From Streptomyces sp. APSN-46.1 (GTDB lineage Bacteria > Actinomycetota > Actinomycetes > Streptomycetales > Streptomycetaceae), in the NCBI RefSeq assembly GCF_022815725.1, contig NZ_JALGRF010000001.1, forward strand, positions 372,001 through 436,000: DNA of 64,000 bases, read 5' to 3'. Of this stretch, positions 35,239 through 44,284 are shown in pieces (positions within the stretch are counted from its first letter, which is position 1; every line of letters starts with the position of its first letter). The notes beneath the pieces were generated by a model. It was not told where the DNA came from. It made no database searches and saw nothing but the letters and a program-made list of their open reading frames with translations. A program made the translations under genes and the position numbers.

Positions 35239-38175
35239 ATGCTGGACACCCCCGAGGCCGTCGTCGAAGCGCTCCGCGAGAACAACGACCGCCCCCACGG
35301 CCTGCAGCGCACCATCACCGCCGAGGAGATCGTCGAGGCGGCCGCATCCTTCGACGAACCCGACAAGCCCGACGTCCTCGTCACCGCCCTGCTGGAGCTG
35401 ATGGAGGCGTACGAATACACCGGCGAGCACCGCAAGTCGCCCGTCGTATTCGCCCGGGTGCTGGGGCTCTGGGACACCGCCCCCGAAGCCTTCAGCCAGT
35501 GGGAGGCCCACCAGGTCTTCTGGCGATTCAAGTGGGTGACGACCTCCCTGCTCCAGGTACCCGACATGCCCCTGACCACCATCCAGGGGTGGATTGACCG
35601 GATGCGCACCCGCTACGAGGACGCCGACCACGGCATGCAGCCGGTCGCGGCGATGCGCTACCACGTCGCGTACCACACGGGCGAAGGCCTCGCCGACGCC
35701 TACGATCTCTGGGTCACCCGCCCCCGTACCGAGCTGAGCGACTGCGAGGCCTGCGAGACCCGGCACCTCGCCGTGCACCGGGTGACCTCGGGCGACGACG
35801 CCGGAGCGCTGGACATCTGGCAGCCGGTCCTCGGCGGGGGCATGAGCTGCACCGAGGAACCGCAGATGAGCCAGGCGCGGGCCCTCCTGCCCCTGCTGCG
35901 CGCCGGCCGCACCGACGAGGCCCGCTCCCACCACCTCACCGGCTACCGCCTGGTTCGGGGCAACACCGGCATGCAGGACGAGGTCGGCCTCCACCTCGAG
36001 TTCTGCGCCCTCTCCCGCAACGATGGGCGGGGGCTGGAGATCCTCGCGGAGAACCGCCCGCTGTTCGAGGCGACCGGCGCACCGCTGGCCCGCCTCGGCT
36101 TCCTCACCGGCGCCGAAGTACTGCTGGCGCGCCTCGCCGAGGACGGACACACCGACACGGCCGTCGCCGGCCCGCCCGGACGCAACTGGACCGCCGGTGA
36201 ACTCCTCGCCCACGTCCGCGCCGAGGCGGACCGGCTCACCACGGCGTTCGACGCGCGCAACGCCACCACCGCAGTGGGGGACGCGCGCCGCAGGCGCCTC
36301 GACCAGCGCCCGCTGCTCGCGGAGCCGCTGCCCCTCGGCCTGCACACGTCCCTCACGCGTCCCGCCGCGGCGAACGCCACGGCAACCGCCGCCCCCGTCT
36401 CCTCCCTGGCAGTGGACGTCCCCCAGGACTTCGTCGCCCTGGTGCGCGAAGCACGCCGCCTGGGTCTCGCGGGGCATCCGGGAGAGAGCCGGCTCTGGAC
36501 CCGCATCGAGGAGCGCCTCGCCGACGGAAGCGCCACGTACGACGACGAACTCGGCCCGGAGGAACTGCTGCGGGCCGAGCTCGCCGAGCAGCGTGCGTTC
36601 CGGCTGTCCAAGGAGGACCGCGACGCGGAGAGCACCGCCGAGCTGAAGCGGGCCGCCGAACTGTACGAGGGACTGGGCATGCCCTGGCACGCGCTCTCCG
36701 CGCGCGCCCGCAGCCTGGCCTGGCTGAGCGCCTCGGACGAGGCCGACCACGAGGCGAGGCGCACCGACCTCGACGCCGTCCTGGGCGAGGCCGAACTCCT
36801 CAAGACGGAAGCCCCCTTGACGTCCGCTGCGTCGGAGGTCGAGCTGGAGTACCTCACCGTGCTCTACGCCGCCACCTTCGCCGCCTACCAGGAGGCGGTG
36901 CGGAACCTGCCCGAGCCCACGGTCCCCGCCATGGAACGCTTCGAGGAGCGTGCAGGGACGCTGCGGGCGGAGGCGGAGCGCCTGTCGGTGCCCCACCAAG
37001 TGGCCAACGCGCTCCAGCTCGCCGCGGACCTGGCCACCCGCAGCGGTGACCCCGAACGCGCCGAAGAGGGCCTGCGGGCCGCTCTCGCGGCCGTGGACGC
37101 CTCCGACCGGCCCTGGCGCGGTTCGCGCCCGCGCGCCCTGCTCGCCCAGCTGATGCTCGGCAAGGGGGAGCCGGCCGAGGCGGCGGAACTCCTGCACCGG
37201 GCGCTCGCCGACACGGTCCGGTACGACGACACCGACTTCGCGGTGGCTCCGACGTACGCCCTCCTCGGGCACGCGGCCTCGCACCTCGACGACGTGAACG
37301 GCGCGGTGCGTCACCTCTCGGAGGCGGCCGCGCGGTTCGACCAGGACGGCGCGCACGACGAGGCCACCGACGTACGGCTCCAGCTCGCCGACGTCCTGGC
37401 CCGGGCCGGCCGGCAGGCCGACGCGGTCGCCGTCCTGGAATCAGTCCTCGCCGGTGAGGCCGCGGCCTCGGGCGACGAGCGGGCACTGGCCCAGGCCCGC
37501 CTGACGCTGGCGCGCGGACTGCGGGAACTGGGGGAGTACCTGCCTGCGGCCGAGGAGTTCCTGCGGCTCGCGGACGCCGTCGCCGCCTGGGAGGACGACG
37601 ACCGCCGGGTCCTCACCCTGGTGGCGGCGGAGGCGGCCGGCGCGCTGGCGATGGCCGACCGGTGGGAGGCGGCGGCGACGGCGTACGAGCGCGCCGTCGC
37701 CGCGCACGCCGAGGCGCCGGACACGCCCCTGATCATCCACATGATGTGCGAGTTCGCCCGGCTCACCCTCCAGGCCAGGGGACCCGAAGGCCTGGACACG
37801 GCCCTCGACCACCTGACGCAGGCCGATGCGCTCCTCGCCGCCGTACCGGAAGACACCGACGACTTCGCCATCTGGTACGAACGCGGCAACGTGCACTACC
37901 GCCGCGCCCGCGTCCTCGCGGAGGCCGAACGCTTCGAGCAGGCCCTGGCCGAGGTGGAGGCCGCCGTCGCCGCACACGAGGAAGGCGGGGAACAGGGCGA
38001 GGTACCGCGCGCCGAAGCGGTCCGGATCGCGGCCCTCATCGAGGGCAACGGCCTCGCCCGCTTCAAGGAGGCGGTGGCCCGCCTGACCACGGCCGCCGCC
38101 CGCTGCCGCGCGGCCGACCTCCCGGAAGCCGCCCACATCCTCGACGCCCTGCGCGAGGACTACACGAAGCGGTAG
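35239..38175 (+). CDS. Large TPR-repeat protein paired with HSP90
   Basis: A 978-residue, acidic, all-helical protein. TPR-like units are clearest from ~590 to the end (for example RALLAQLMLGKGEPAEAAEL, QADAVAVLESVLAGEA, WEAAATAYERAVAAHAE); the N-terminal ~330 residues form a separate helical domain. Its ATG abuts the HSP90 TAG with no gap. HSP90 co-chaperones in eukaryotes use TPRs to bind HSP90; here the pairing suggests an adaptor or client-recruiting role, which is inference. An Ala/Thr-rich linker (~390-410) separates the halves. Confidence 0.87.
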   Translation: MLDTPEAVVEALRENNDRPHGLQRTITAEEIVEAAASFDEPDKPDVLVTALLELMEAYEYTGEHRKSPVVFARVLGLWDTAPEAFSQWEAHQVFWRFKWVTTSLLQVPDMPLTTIQGWIDRMRTRYEDADHGMQPVAAMRYHVAYHTGEGLADAYDLWVTRPRTELSDCEACETRHLAVHRVTSGDDAGALDIWQPVLGGGMSCTEEPQMSQARALLPLLRAGRTDEARSHHLTGYRLVRGNTGMQDEVGLHLEFCALSRNDGRGLEILAENRPLFEATGAPLARLGFLTGAEVLLARLAEDGHTDTAVAGPPGRNWTAGELLAHVRAEADRLTTAFDARNATTAVGDARRRRLDQRPLLAEPLPLGLHTSLTRPAAANATATAAPVSSLAVDVPQDFVALVREARRLGLAGHPGESRLWTRIEERLADGSATYDDELGPEELLRAELAEQRAFRLSKEDRDAESTAELKRAAELYEGLGMPWHALSARARSLAWLSASDEADHEARRTDLDAVLGEAELLKTEAPLTSAASEVELEYLTVLYAATFAAYQEAVRNLPEPTVPAMERFEERAGTLRAEAERLSVPHQVANALQLAADLATRSGDPERAEEGLRAALAAVDASDRPWRGSRPRALLAQLMLGKGEPAEAAELLHRALADTVRYDDTDFAVAPTYALLGHAASHLDDVNGAVRHLSEAAARFDQDGAHDEATDVRLQLADVLARAGRQADAVAVLESVLAGEAAASGDERALAQARLTLARGLRELGEYLPAAEEFLRLADAVAAWEDDDRRVLTLVAAEAAGALAMADRWEAAATAYERAVAAHAEAPDTPLIIHMMCEFARLTLQARGPEGLDTALDHLTQADALLAAVPEDTDDFAIWYERGNVHYRRARVLAEAERFEQALAEVEAAVAAHEEGGEQGEVPRAEAVRIAALIEGNGLARFKEAVARLTTAAARCRAADLPEAAHILDALREDYTKR

Positions 38176-38191
38176 CACCGGCGAGCAGCGG

Positions 38192-38224
38192 TGCCCTGCC
38201 GGGGGACGGCCTCTCGGCAGGGCA
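38192..38224 (+). terminator. Hairpin after the HSP90-TPR operon
   Basis: Arms TGCCCTGCCG and CGGCAGGGCA (10 bp) with a 13-nt loop, 16 bp after the TPR stop codon. Confidence 0.75.
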
Positions 38225-38399
38225 TCCCGGTGTGCTCCCGTATCCATGCGGCATCTGACAGCTGCGCTGAAGGGCCAGAGCCTTGATGGGCCGCACGCTG
38301 AACAGACTCGTCCTGCCTGACCGCCGTTGCGGCTGTCCAGGCCCCGCGATAGCGGGGCTGGGACCGATTGACTTCCCCCAGCAGCAGGACGAGCTGCCC

Positions 38400-38995
38400 C
38401 TCACTGCTGCTGGCCGCCGCCCGAGGCCATGGTCGTTGAGCTCGGTCTGCCGAGTGCCTTGCAGCCATGGGAGGGCGGCGCGGGCCTCCTCTCTTCAGGA
38501 CGAAGCCCAAGTACGGCAGCGGTTCGCCGGTGTCGGTCCGAATGAGGACGGACAGGACAAGGTCGTCTCTGTGGAAGACACTGTCCACTGCTGTGAGCAT
38601 GTCCTGGAGGTCCGCATCGTTGAATCGGGACAGGTCCGTCCCAATCGTCTGGCTCAGCCGGCTCCAGGTCGGCCGGGTACCCCAGCAGGCATCGAACTCC
38701 AGGGTGCTCAGCCCGAAGATCCAATCCGCCTCATCCTGGCCGGGCCGTACGGTCTCGCCTGCCGGCTCTCAGAACCAGCACCTTCGTTCCTCAGGCGGAA
38801 ACGCACACGACGGCTGCCTTGGAGATCGAAGCGGACTCCAGTGTCGGCGACAACCATCCGGGCACTGGGGAGATCCGAGCCTGCGGGGCGTTGCCGGCGA
38901 ACGGACAAGCACTCCAAGCCCGAACCGTGTGCTCTCTCCATCTGGGCCCCGAGGCGCCGGATTCTCCTAAGGAAATCCCAAACTGCGTGCTCCAA
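38400..38995 (-). pseudogene. Frameshifted gene of unknown function
   Basis: Protein-like text on the minus strand jumps between frames. It begins MEHAVWDFLRRIRRLGAQME and runs to VRFRLRNEGAGSES; a second frame continues ETVRPGQDEADWIFGLSTLE, DLQDMLTAVDSVFHRDDLV and EPLPYLGFVLK; a third continues EEARAALPWLQGTRQTELND. Codons are G/C-ending in each segment. At least two single-base shifts are needed to join them, so the gene is inactive or the assembly has errors here. Family not recognised. 38225-39109 otherwise holds nothing I can support. Confidence 0.45.
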
Positions 38996-39109
38996 GAGCT
39001 CGTTGGCGCCTAGCGTCTACGTTTGCGGCATCGCAGGAACGGAACGCGAGACCCCTCGGCTGTGAGCGAGGGCACGTCGGCCTTGCATGACTTGGAGTGG
39101 GAGTCGGGT

Positions 39110-39295
39110 ATGGAACAGAAGGTGTTGTTCGTGGTCATGGCCGTTGAACTGGCCGTGATCGCAGCACTGCTCGGTGGAATCCTGAAGAGGGCTGGCGGGG
39201 CGGCCATGATTGGGGCGGTTCAGGCGGGAGCCGCGACCTTCGCCGCGACTCTGACGCTGTCCATCCTGACCATGACAGCAGTGGGAATGGTGTGA
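39110..39295 (+). CDS. Small membrane protein, 61 residues
   Basis: Two hydrophobic helices (KVLFVVMAVELAVIAALLGG and ATFAATLTLSILTMTAVGMV) joined by the short loop ILKRAGGAAMIGAVQAG. ATG 39110 has GGGAG upstream. Its stop overlaps the methylase start by GTGA, so it is translated with the methylase/specificity pair. Two-helix proteins of this kind are unusual beside type I modification genes; a membrane-associated toxin, holin-like or anchor role is possible but unproven. Confidence 0.7.
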   Translation: MEQKVLFVVMAVELAVIAALLGGILKRAGGAAMIGAVQAGAATFAATLTLSILTMTAVGMV

Positions 39296-40806
39296 CTGTG
39301 GGCGTGCGACACGTGCAACACGTGCAACACGTGCAACGAGCCGCAACGATGTCCGGCGTGCCGACACAGGAGGTGAGCCCGCTGTCAGCCCGCGTACGGC
39401 AACTGACGCGCCGCTTGGCGGGTCGCCTGAACGCCCACGATGCCTGCCGAGTCGTCATCGGCCTTGTCTACCTGCGCAACAGGGCGCAAATCGATTCCCT
39501 GGACGTCTTCGGGAGCCACGCAAAGCCTTCCTGGTTCTGGCTTGTCGAGCAGGCCAGGGCTCCTCAGCCACTGGGGCCGCACGTGCGGATGGCCCTGACC
39601 CAGTGGCTGTCTCCGGCGTTTGCGCCGGCCGACACCGAAGCCGGGAAGGACTACCTGCCGCGACTTCCCGCGACCATAGACGACGATCTCCGCAGCCTTG
39701 TGAGGGCGATCGACAAGGTGGATCGCGTGGGGGATCTCCTGGAGCAGTGCCTGGAGGACCTTTCCAACTCACAGGCCAAAGGGGGGCACTACTTCACGCC
39801 CCGGGACATCGTGCGACTGATGGTGGCAGCGGCGGCCCCACAGGACGGGCATCACGTGCTCGATCCTGTGTGCGGGTCTGCCGGACTGCTGGCAGAAGCC
39901 GATCGACACGTGCGTGAGCAGACTGGACTGCAGCCGAGTCTGGTGCTGACGGGCAGGGATCTTCATGCCGGTACGTTGCAGATTGCGCAGCTCAATCTCG
40001 CAGTGCGCGGAATCCCGGCAGACCTCGGTACGCCGGTCGACAGCCTGGCGCAGCCGTCCAGCAGGCCCTACGACATCGTGCTGGCCAATCCGCCTTTCAA
40101 CGATCCTTCCTGGGGTTCCGAGGTCCCGCCATCGCAGGATCCCCGCTGGCCCGGTATGCCCACTCCGCCACGGGACAAAGCGAACTTCGCCTGGATCCTC
40201 CACATCGCACATGCGCTTGCTCCACAAGGGAGGGCTGCGTTCCTGATGGCCGATGGTGCCGCCAGAGGCGTCAGGCCGGCTGAGCGGGCAATCCGGCAGT
40301 ATCTGGTTCGTGAAGACCTCATCGAGGCCGTAGTGGCATTGCCACCCGGTTTGTTCTCTCACACCCGCATCCCTTGTTGCCTGTGGCTGCTGAACCGGGA
40401 CAAGAGCCCTCACCGAGGCTGGGGGAGCAGCGACAGAAGGAACAATGTCCTCTTCATCAATGCGCGAAGGGCCAACGAGCGCGTGCCGGGTGCACGGCAG
40501 TGGCGCCTCACGGCCGATGGAGCCGAGAAAATTCAGCGCACGCTGGCCGCATGGCGGGGCGCGCTGCCACCGGACGGCGAGCAAGCCCGCTACGAGGACG
40601 AGCCGGGCTGGTGCCGTTCCTGCTCCGCGGAGAACATCGCCGAGCACGATTACGAAGTTCTGCCGCTCTCGTACGCGTCGGAGCAGGGCGACGACGACGT
40701 GACCGAGCTCTGGCGTATCGATGAACTCAAGCAGGAGCTCTACGGCAAGTTTGAAGAGGCGCATCTCCTGGAGCGCGACTTGCGGCGTATGTTGGAGGAG
40801 TTGTGA
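39292..40806 (+). CDS. hsdM: Type I modification subunit (HsdM-like N6-adenine methylase)
   Basis: A 504-residue methyltransferase. N-terminal HsdM helical domain (VVIGLVYLRNRAQIDSLDVF), SAM motif I HHVLDPVCGSAGLLAEADR and the catalytic NPPF at ~266 (IVLANPPFNDPSWG). GGHYFTPRDIVRLMV is the standard type I signature. GTG 39292 overlaps the membrane-protein stop; an internal ATG at 39349 would remove an HVQ-repeat start. Next gene is a specificity subunit. There is no restriction (HsdR) gene on either side, so it is a solitary modification pair or part of another defence design. Confidence 0.9.
   Translation: MTVGVRHVQHVQHVQRAATMSGVPTQEVSPLSARVRQLTRRLAGRLNAHDACRVVIGLVYLRNRAQIDSLDVFGSHAKPSWFWLVEQARAPQPLGPHVRMALTQWLSPAFAPADTEAGKDYLPRLPATIDDDLRSLVRAIDKVDRVGDLLEQCLEDLSNSQAKGGHYFTPRDIVRLMVAAAAPQDGHHVLDPVCGSAGLLAEADRHVREQTGLQPSLVLTGRDLHAGTLQIAQLNLAVRGIPADLGTPVDSLAQPSSRPYDIVLANPPFNDPSWGSEVPPSQDPRWPGMPTPPRDKANFAWILHIAHALAPQGRAAFLMADGAARGVRPAERAIRQYLVREDLIEAVVALPPGLFSHTRIPCCLWLLNRDKSPHRGWGSSDRRNNVLFINARRANERVPGARQWRLTADGAEKIQRTLAAWRGALPPDGEQARYEDEPGWCRSCSAENIAEHDYEVLPLSYASEQGDDDVTELWRIDELKQELYGKFEEAHLLERDLRRMLEEL
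39310..39336 (+). repeat. 9-bp tandem repeat at the hsdM start
   Basis: Three exact copies of CACGTGCAA encode HVQHVQHVQ at residues ~7-15 of the methylase. Copy changes are in-frame; the element sits in the translation-initiation region. Confidence 0.9.
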
Positions 40807-42056
40807 TCCGCGTCCCCATCGAGTCCCGGACCTTCCACCACGGACATCCCGCTCACGCAGCCGGATGGAGTGAGGTCCGGTTGGCCGAGGCCGGCGAAGT
40901 CGCGCAGGACGTGAGCATCACGTACGGAATCAGCGACCTCGGGTTTCCGGAGCATCAAGGGGTCGTCCGGATCGGCGACATCCGGCGGGGACGCATCGTC
41001 ACCGATCAGCCCGGCCGTACAGGTGCAGCCGAGCCGAAGGCCTCGCGGGCTGTACTTCAGGAGGGCGATCTGGCCGTTGTGCTGGTGCGCCGTGTGGGTG
41101 ACGCGGCGCTGGTCACCGCAGATCACGAGGCATGGATTGCGACGCGAGGTGTCGGGATCATCCGCGCCAAGGACCCGGCCATCGCAAGATGGTTGCGGAT
41201 CTGGCTTCAGACCCCTCGTGCACGAGCCTGGATCGATCAGCATGTGTCCGCCCACGTCGAACCCACGTTGAGCCTTGACGCACTGAGGAAGATGCCGGTT
41301 TCCGTTCCCCCACCGGAGCAGATCCAGAAGATCCATGAGCTGATCACTGTGATCGAGGCCAAGGCGGAACTGAATCTGAGCATCGCAGCCCACGCGATAG
41401 AACTCGCTGACGCGTACCACGCCAACTGGGAACGACACAACGCCTCCTGGTCGAGGCGCCAGTTCGGTGCGGTTGCCGACGCGAAGACCGGGACGGGGAA
41501 GCCTCCGTCCGAACGCGAAGGGCCCAGGCCGGCGCAGGTCACGCCGTCGGAGATTCTGGGTGCGTCTTTGCCGTACATCGACGGAATCGAATGTCTGGAC
41601 CTTGCCGCACATCCCGGCGCATTCGGTCCAGGCACGATCCTGGTTGCGACCCGGTCCGGGGGCGCACGTGTGGCGGTCACACGGCGCCCCGCCATCCCGG
41701 GACGGGGCGTTCTGGCCGTACGGCCTGCGGAACCCACCGACCTCTTGTGGCTCCTGCACGAACTGCGGTCCCGCTGCGGCGAACTGTCCCAGGTGGCCCA
41801 AGGCCGTAGCGCACGCGAGATCACACGTCGCGCTTTCTTGCGGCTGGAGGTTGAGTGGCCCGGCAAGGACGTACGCGAGCAGTTCCATCGTGTAGCCGAA
41901 CCGATGCACAGCAGGGCCCAGATGGCGGTCGACGAGAATCGGAGTCTGCACGATCTCCGCAGCCGCCTGCTACGCGACATCTCTTCCCGCTCGCGCACCC
42001 TGTTCCGGCCCGGGAGCCCGGACCCTCACGGCGGCGTCATGGCTGAGGCGCTGTGA
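40803..42056 (+). CDS. hsdS: Type I specificity subunit (HsdS-like)
   Basis: A 417-residue DNA-recognition subunit with two target-recognition halves. Half one (~1-160) ends in the conserved-region cue LSLDALRKMPVSVPPPEQIQ, followed by a long helix (KIHELITVIEAKAELNLSIA). Half two (~215-360) ends AFLRLEVEWPGKDVREQFH. GTG start overlaps the hsdM stop (GTGA), so M and S are coupled. It decides which bipartite sequence is methylated. The target cannot be read from sequence. Confidence 0.85.
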   Translation: MIRVPIESRTFHHGHPAHAAGWSEVRLAEAGEVAQDVSITYGISDLGFPEHQGVVRIGDIRRGRIVTDQPGRTGAAEPKASRAVLQEGDLAVVLVRRVGDAALVTADHEAWIATRGVGIIRAKDPAIARWLRIWLQTPRARAWIDQHVSAHVEPTLSLDALRKMPVSVPPPEQIQKIHELITVIEAKAELNLSIAAHAIELADAYHANWERHNASWSRRQFGAVADAKTGTGKPPSEREGPRPAQVTPSEILGASLPYIDGIECLDLAAHPGAFGPGTILVATRSGGARVAVTRRPAIPGRGVLAVRPAEPTDLLWLLHELRSRCGELSQVAQGRSAREITRRAFLRLEVEWPGKDVREQFHRVAEPMHSRAQMAVDENRSLHDLRSRLLRDISSRSRTLFRPGSPDPHGGVMAEAL

Positions 42057-42299
42057 GGCGGCTGTTTGCCGGCGACCACACATGGTGCAGCCACTGCCCT
42101 GGGATCTTATCGAGGGAGCGCCTGAGCAGGCGCCGATGGGCTCCAAGCCAGGGTCTCGCATGAGGGTGGCGGCGGCCGCCGGTCCGACCACCTGCCCAGC
42201 GCAATGCCGGCAACCGTGACCCTCACAGCTGCTGCTTCCTCGGGAGAAACGCCAGGGCGGCCTCTGCGCTTGTGCGCCCCCGCGGTGTTGTTAGCCGTC
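42057..42299. other. Region between hsdS and the IS remnant
   Basis: 243 bp with no gene. A small GCGCCTG-AG-CAGGCGC hairpin at 42118-42133 is a possible end point for the hsdMS transcript. Confidence 0.4.
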
Positions 42300-42761
42300 G
42301 TTCTGGCACGTCCAAGCGTGAACCCGCCCCCCCCGCGATCGGCCCAGCCCGTGATCCTCCGGTTCGACCCCGAGCCCACCGGGCGGCTCCTTCTGCCCGG
42401 CCCGTCCCGGCGGACACCAGCCGCGTGCTGATGGGCCCGGCAGACCGTGGAGTCGACGTTCACTCCCACTGATCACCGCATCCGCCCGCCCCTGCAACAT
42501 AGTGAGAAGCCGGGCCCAGATGCCCGCGCGCTGCCAGCGTCGAAAGAGCCCGTAAACGGTCTGCCAGGGACCGTACTCACGCGGCAGATCCCGCCACGGA
42601 ACACCGGTCCGCACCCGCCACCGCACACCGTCCACCAACCGCCGCCGGTTGCCGGACTTGCGACCCACACCCGCTGCGGGCAGCAACGACTCCAGCACCG
42701 ACCACTGCTCGTCAGGCCGAGTCGTCGGCCGCCGGAGAGGATGTTCGACCCTGTGGGTCAA
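42300..42761 (-). pseudogene. IS5-type transposase remnant
   Basis: The minus strand reads RPDEQWSVLESLLPAAG, RRLVDGVRWRVRTGVPWRDL and YGPWQTVYGLFRRWQRAG. In another frame it continues VNVDSTVCRAHQHAAGVRRD, which contains the first catalytic Asp region of IS5/IS427-group transposases. The frame then changes again, and coding potential ends near GLGRSRGG. Only about half of a transposase is present and no terminal inverted repeats could be paired. The IS427 group normally uses a programmed frameshift, but the truncation here shows it is dead. Confidence 0.75.
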
Positions 42762-43490
42762 GAACGGCTGACAGCTCGTTGGTGCGGCCATGGAACATCT
42801 CCGCGAGCAGGGTGTCGCTTGCTTCGGGAAAGTAGCGGGGTAACGGCGCTGAACGGCGCCAGGATGCGCTCCGTTGTGGCGAACAGTCCTGTTCCGCGGG
42901 CCGGGAGGAACGCCAAGGTCCGACATATAGCATCTGGGCGTTCCCGCAGGTCAGCGACGTGCTGTTGGGGTCCAGGTCAGCAAGTGGCCAGCATCGGTCC
43001 CGATCACGTCCCGCCGTTGCTGACCTCGGTGACGTCCTCCGCAGAGCGGTCCAGGAACCAAGCAAGGGTTGAGGAAGCACAGCGACCGCCCGCCGGCATA
43101 CCGGCGGCCGGTCGCCGGCCAAGGCACGCTATTGACGAGATCGCCTTGCGGGTGGTCCGGCCGGCCGGAACCCTCCCGTTGAGTATAGACGTCCACGACA
43201 GCCGTCAGGCATGTGCTGCCGCTGTACGCTCCTCAACGGCCTGCTTCCGGCAGCGGCAACGCAGACGGCGGTTCTCCCGCTGTAGGGAAGCGAGTCCCTT
43301 CCGCTCGTTCCACTCCGGGTCCCTGGGCCGCTCGCTCTCGTCGGCCTGGGCCGGCCACAGCCGGACCATGGGCGAGCCGACCGAGCCGACCGAGCCGACC
43401 GAGCCGACCGAGCCGACCGAGCCGACCGAGCCGACCGAGCCGACCGAGCCGACTGAGCCGATCGGGTCCGGGGCTTCCGCTTCGCTGCCT
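42762..43490. other. Scrambled region next to the IS remnant
   Basis: About 730 bp without an intact gene. A short minus-strand stretch (LPRYFPEASDTLLAEMFHG near 42800) looks protein-like but cannot be placed in a family. The far end contains the 9-bp repeat array at 43374. Confidence 0.45.
43374..43463 (+). repeat. Ten-copy 9-bp tandem repeat
   Basis: Eight exact GAGCCGACC units followed by GAGCCGACT and GAGCCGATC. This is the longest short-tandem-repeat array in the window, 27 bp downstream of the stop of the convergent-side gene at 43491-43895. Confidence 0.95.
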
Positions 43491-43895
43491 TCAGTGGTCG
43501 GCCGCGACGCACACGGCGTAGACGGTGAACTCGGGGTAGTTCTCTACGTTAGGTCCGCGGAAGTCGACGTTGAACGAGACGGTCCAGGCGGTCCCGCTGT
43601 CGCTGGGACGGCTGCTGTTGACTCGGTCAGCCGGCCCGGGAGCGGTTGCGTCGGCGCGGTTGTACTCAGGCAGCTCGAAGCCGCCGCCGGTGACGATGTA
43701 CCCTGCCGGAGCCTTGGCCTCGAGGGTCAGCGGGGCGCTGGTGTTGGTCAGGTCACCGTACTGATCGCCCGCTGGTCGGCCCTTCACCGTGACGACCTGG
43801 TGCTTGAGACCGGAGGCGTTCTTGCCGCCGAGGGCGGCGTGGCCGGCGTCACGGACCTGGCCCGCCGTCTTCGCGGCGCCGTCGAGGATTCCCAT
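43491..43895 (-). CDS. Conserved-looking hypothetical protein, 134 residues
   Basis: ATG 43895 follows AAGGAG by nine bases and starts MGILDGAAKTAGQVRDAGHA. The rest is rich in beta-type residues (KHQVVTVKGRPAGDQYGDL, YIVTGGGFELPEYNR, TAWTVSFNVDFRGPNVENYP) and ends YAVCVAADH. No signal peptide or membrane segment. G/C-ending codons support a real gene. Family not recognised; the GGGFE...TAWTVSF text resembles beta-sandwich proteins that bind surfaces. Confidence 0.7.
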   Translation of the reverse strand: MGILDGAAKTAGQVRDAGHAALGGKNASGLKHQVVTVKGRPAGDQYGDLTNTSAPLTLEAKAPAGYIVTGGGFELPEYNRADATAPGPADRVNSSRPSDSGTAWTVSFNVDFRGPNVENYPEFTVYAVCVAADH

Positions 43896-44284
43896 GATGT
43901 GCTGCTCCTTGGGTGGGGTTTTGCAGGATTGTGGACCGACCGTAGAGGCCGCTGTACACCCCACTGCGGCACCTGGATCGGCAACGCCTGGGGGATCACC
44001 CAGCCGGGTGTGTCCAACGAGAGGTTGCGCATGGTGGCGAACGGCGGGTGCGGGCGCCGACCAACTGCTTGGGCTTCCGTAAACCCCGTCTGCCCGACCC
44101 GGGAGAACCGGGCAAGTGAGGGCATCGTTTCTAATTCGTTCTGCGGTGAACTGTGGTGCCCGGATGGCTTACACGCGGGGTTTCACGGGTTCTTCGAGGA
44201 CGTGGGCCGCCCCCTACCGGTGGTGATCGGGGCGGCGAGCCTGTGGCCGCCGTCCGAGTGCTGCCCGCAGACAGGAGCCGGCAC
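43896..44284. other. Intergenic region with possible gene debris
   Basis: 389 bp between divergent genes. A plus-strand frame (WIGNAWGITQPGVSNERLR) and its complement both look partly coding but have no recognisable family. The last 20 bases carry the AGGAG for the next gene. Confidence 0.4.

Noticed and set aside
33385..37356. A 1323-residue minus-strand frame opposite the HSP90/TPR genes
   Set aside because: Gly/Val/Arg-rich antisense of two well-supported genes; no domains and no start context.
43374..43463. CRISPR-like array
   Set aside because: Units are 9 bp with no spacers, and no cas genes are present; it is a simple tandem repeat.
43896..44150. Group II intron or retron fragment
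   Set aside because: The WIGNAWGITQPG text has no reverse-transcriptase motif; left unassigned.
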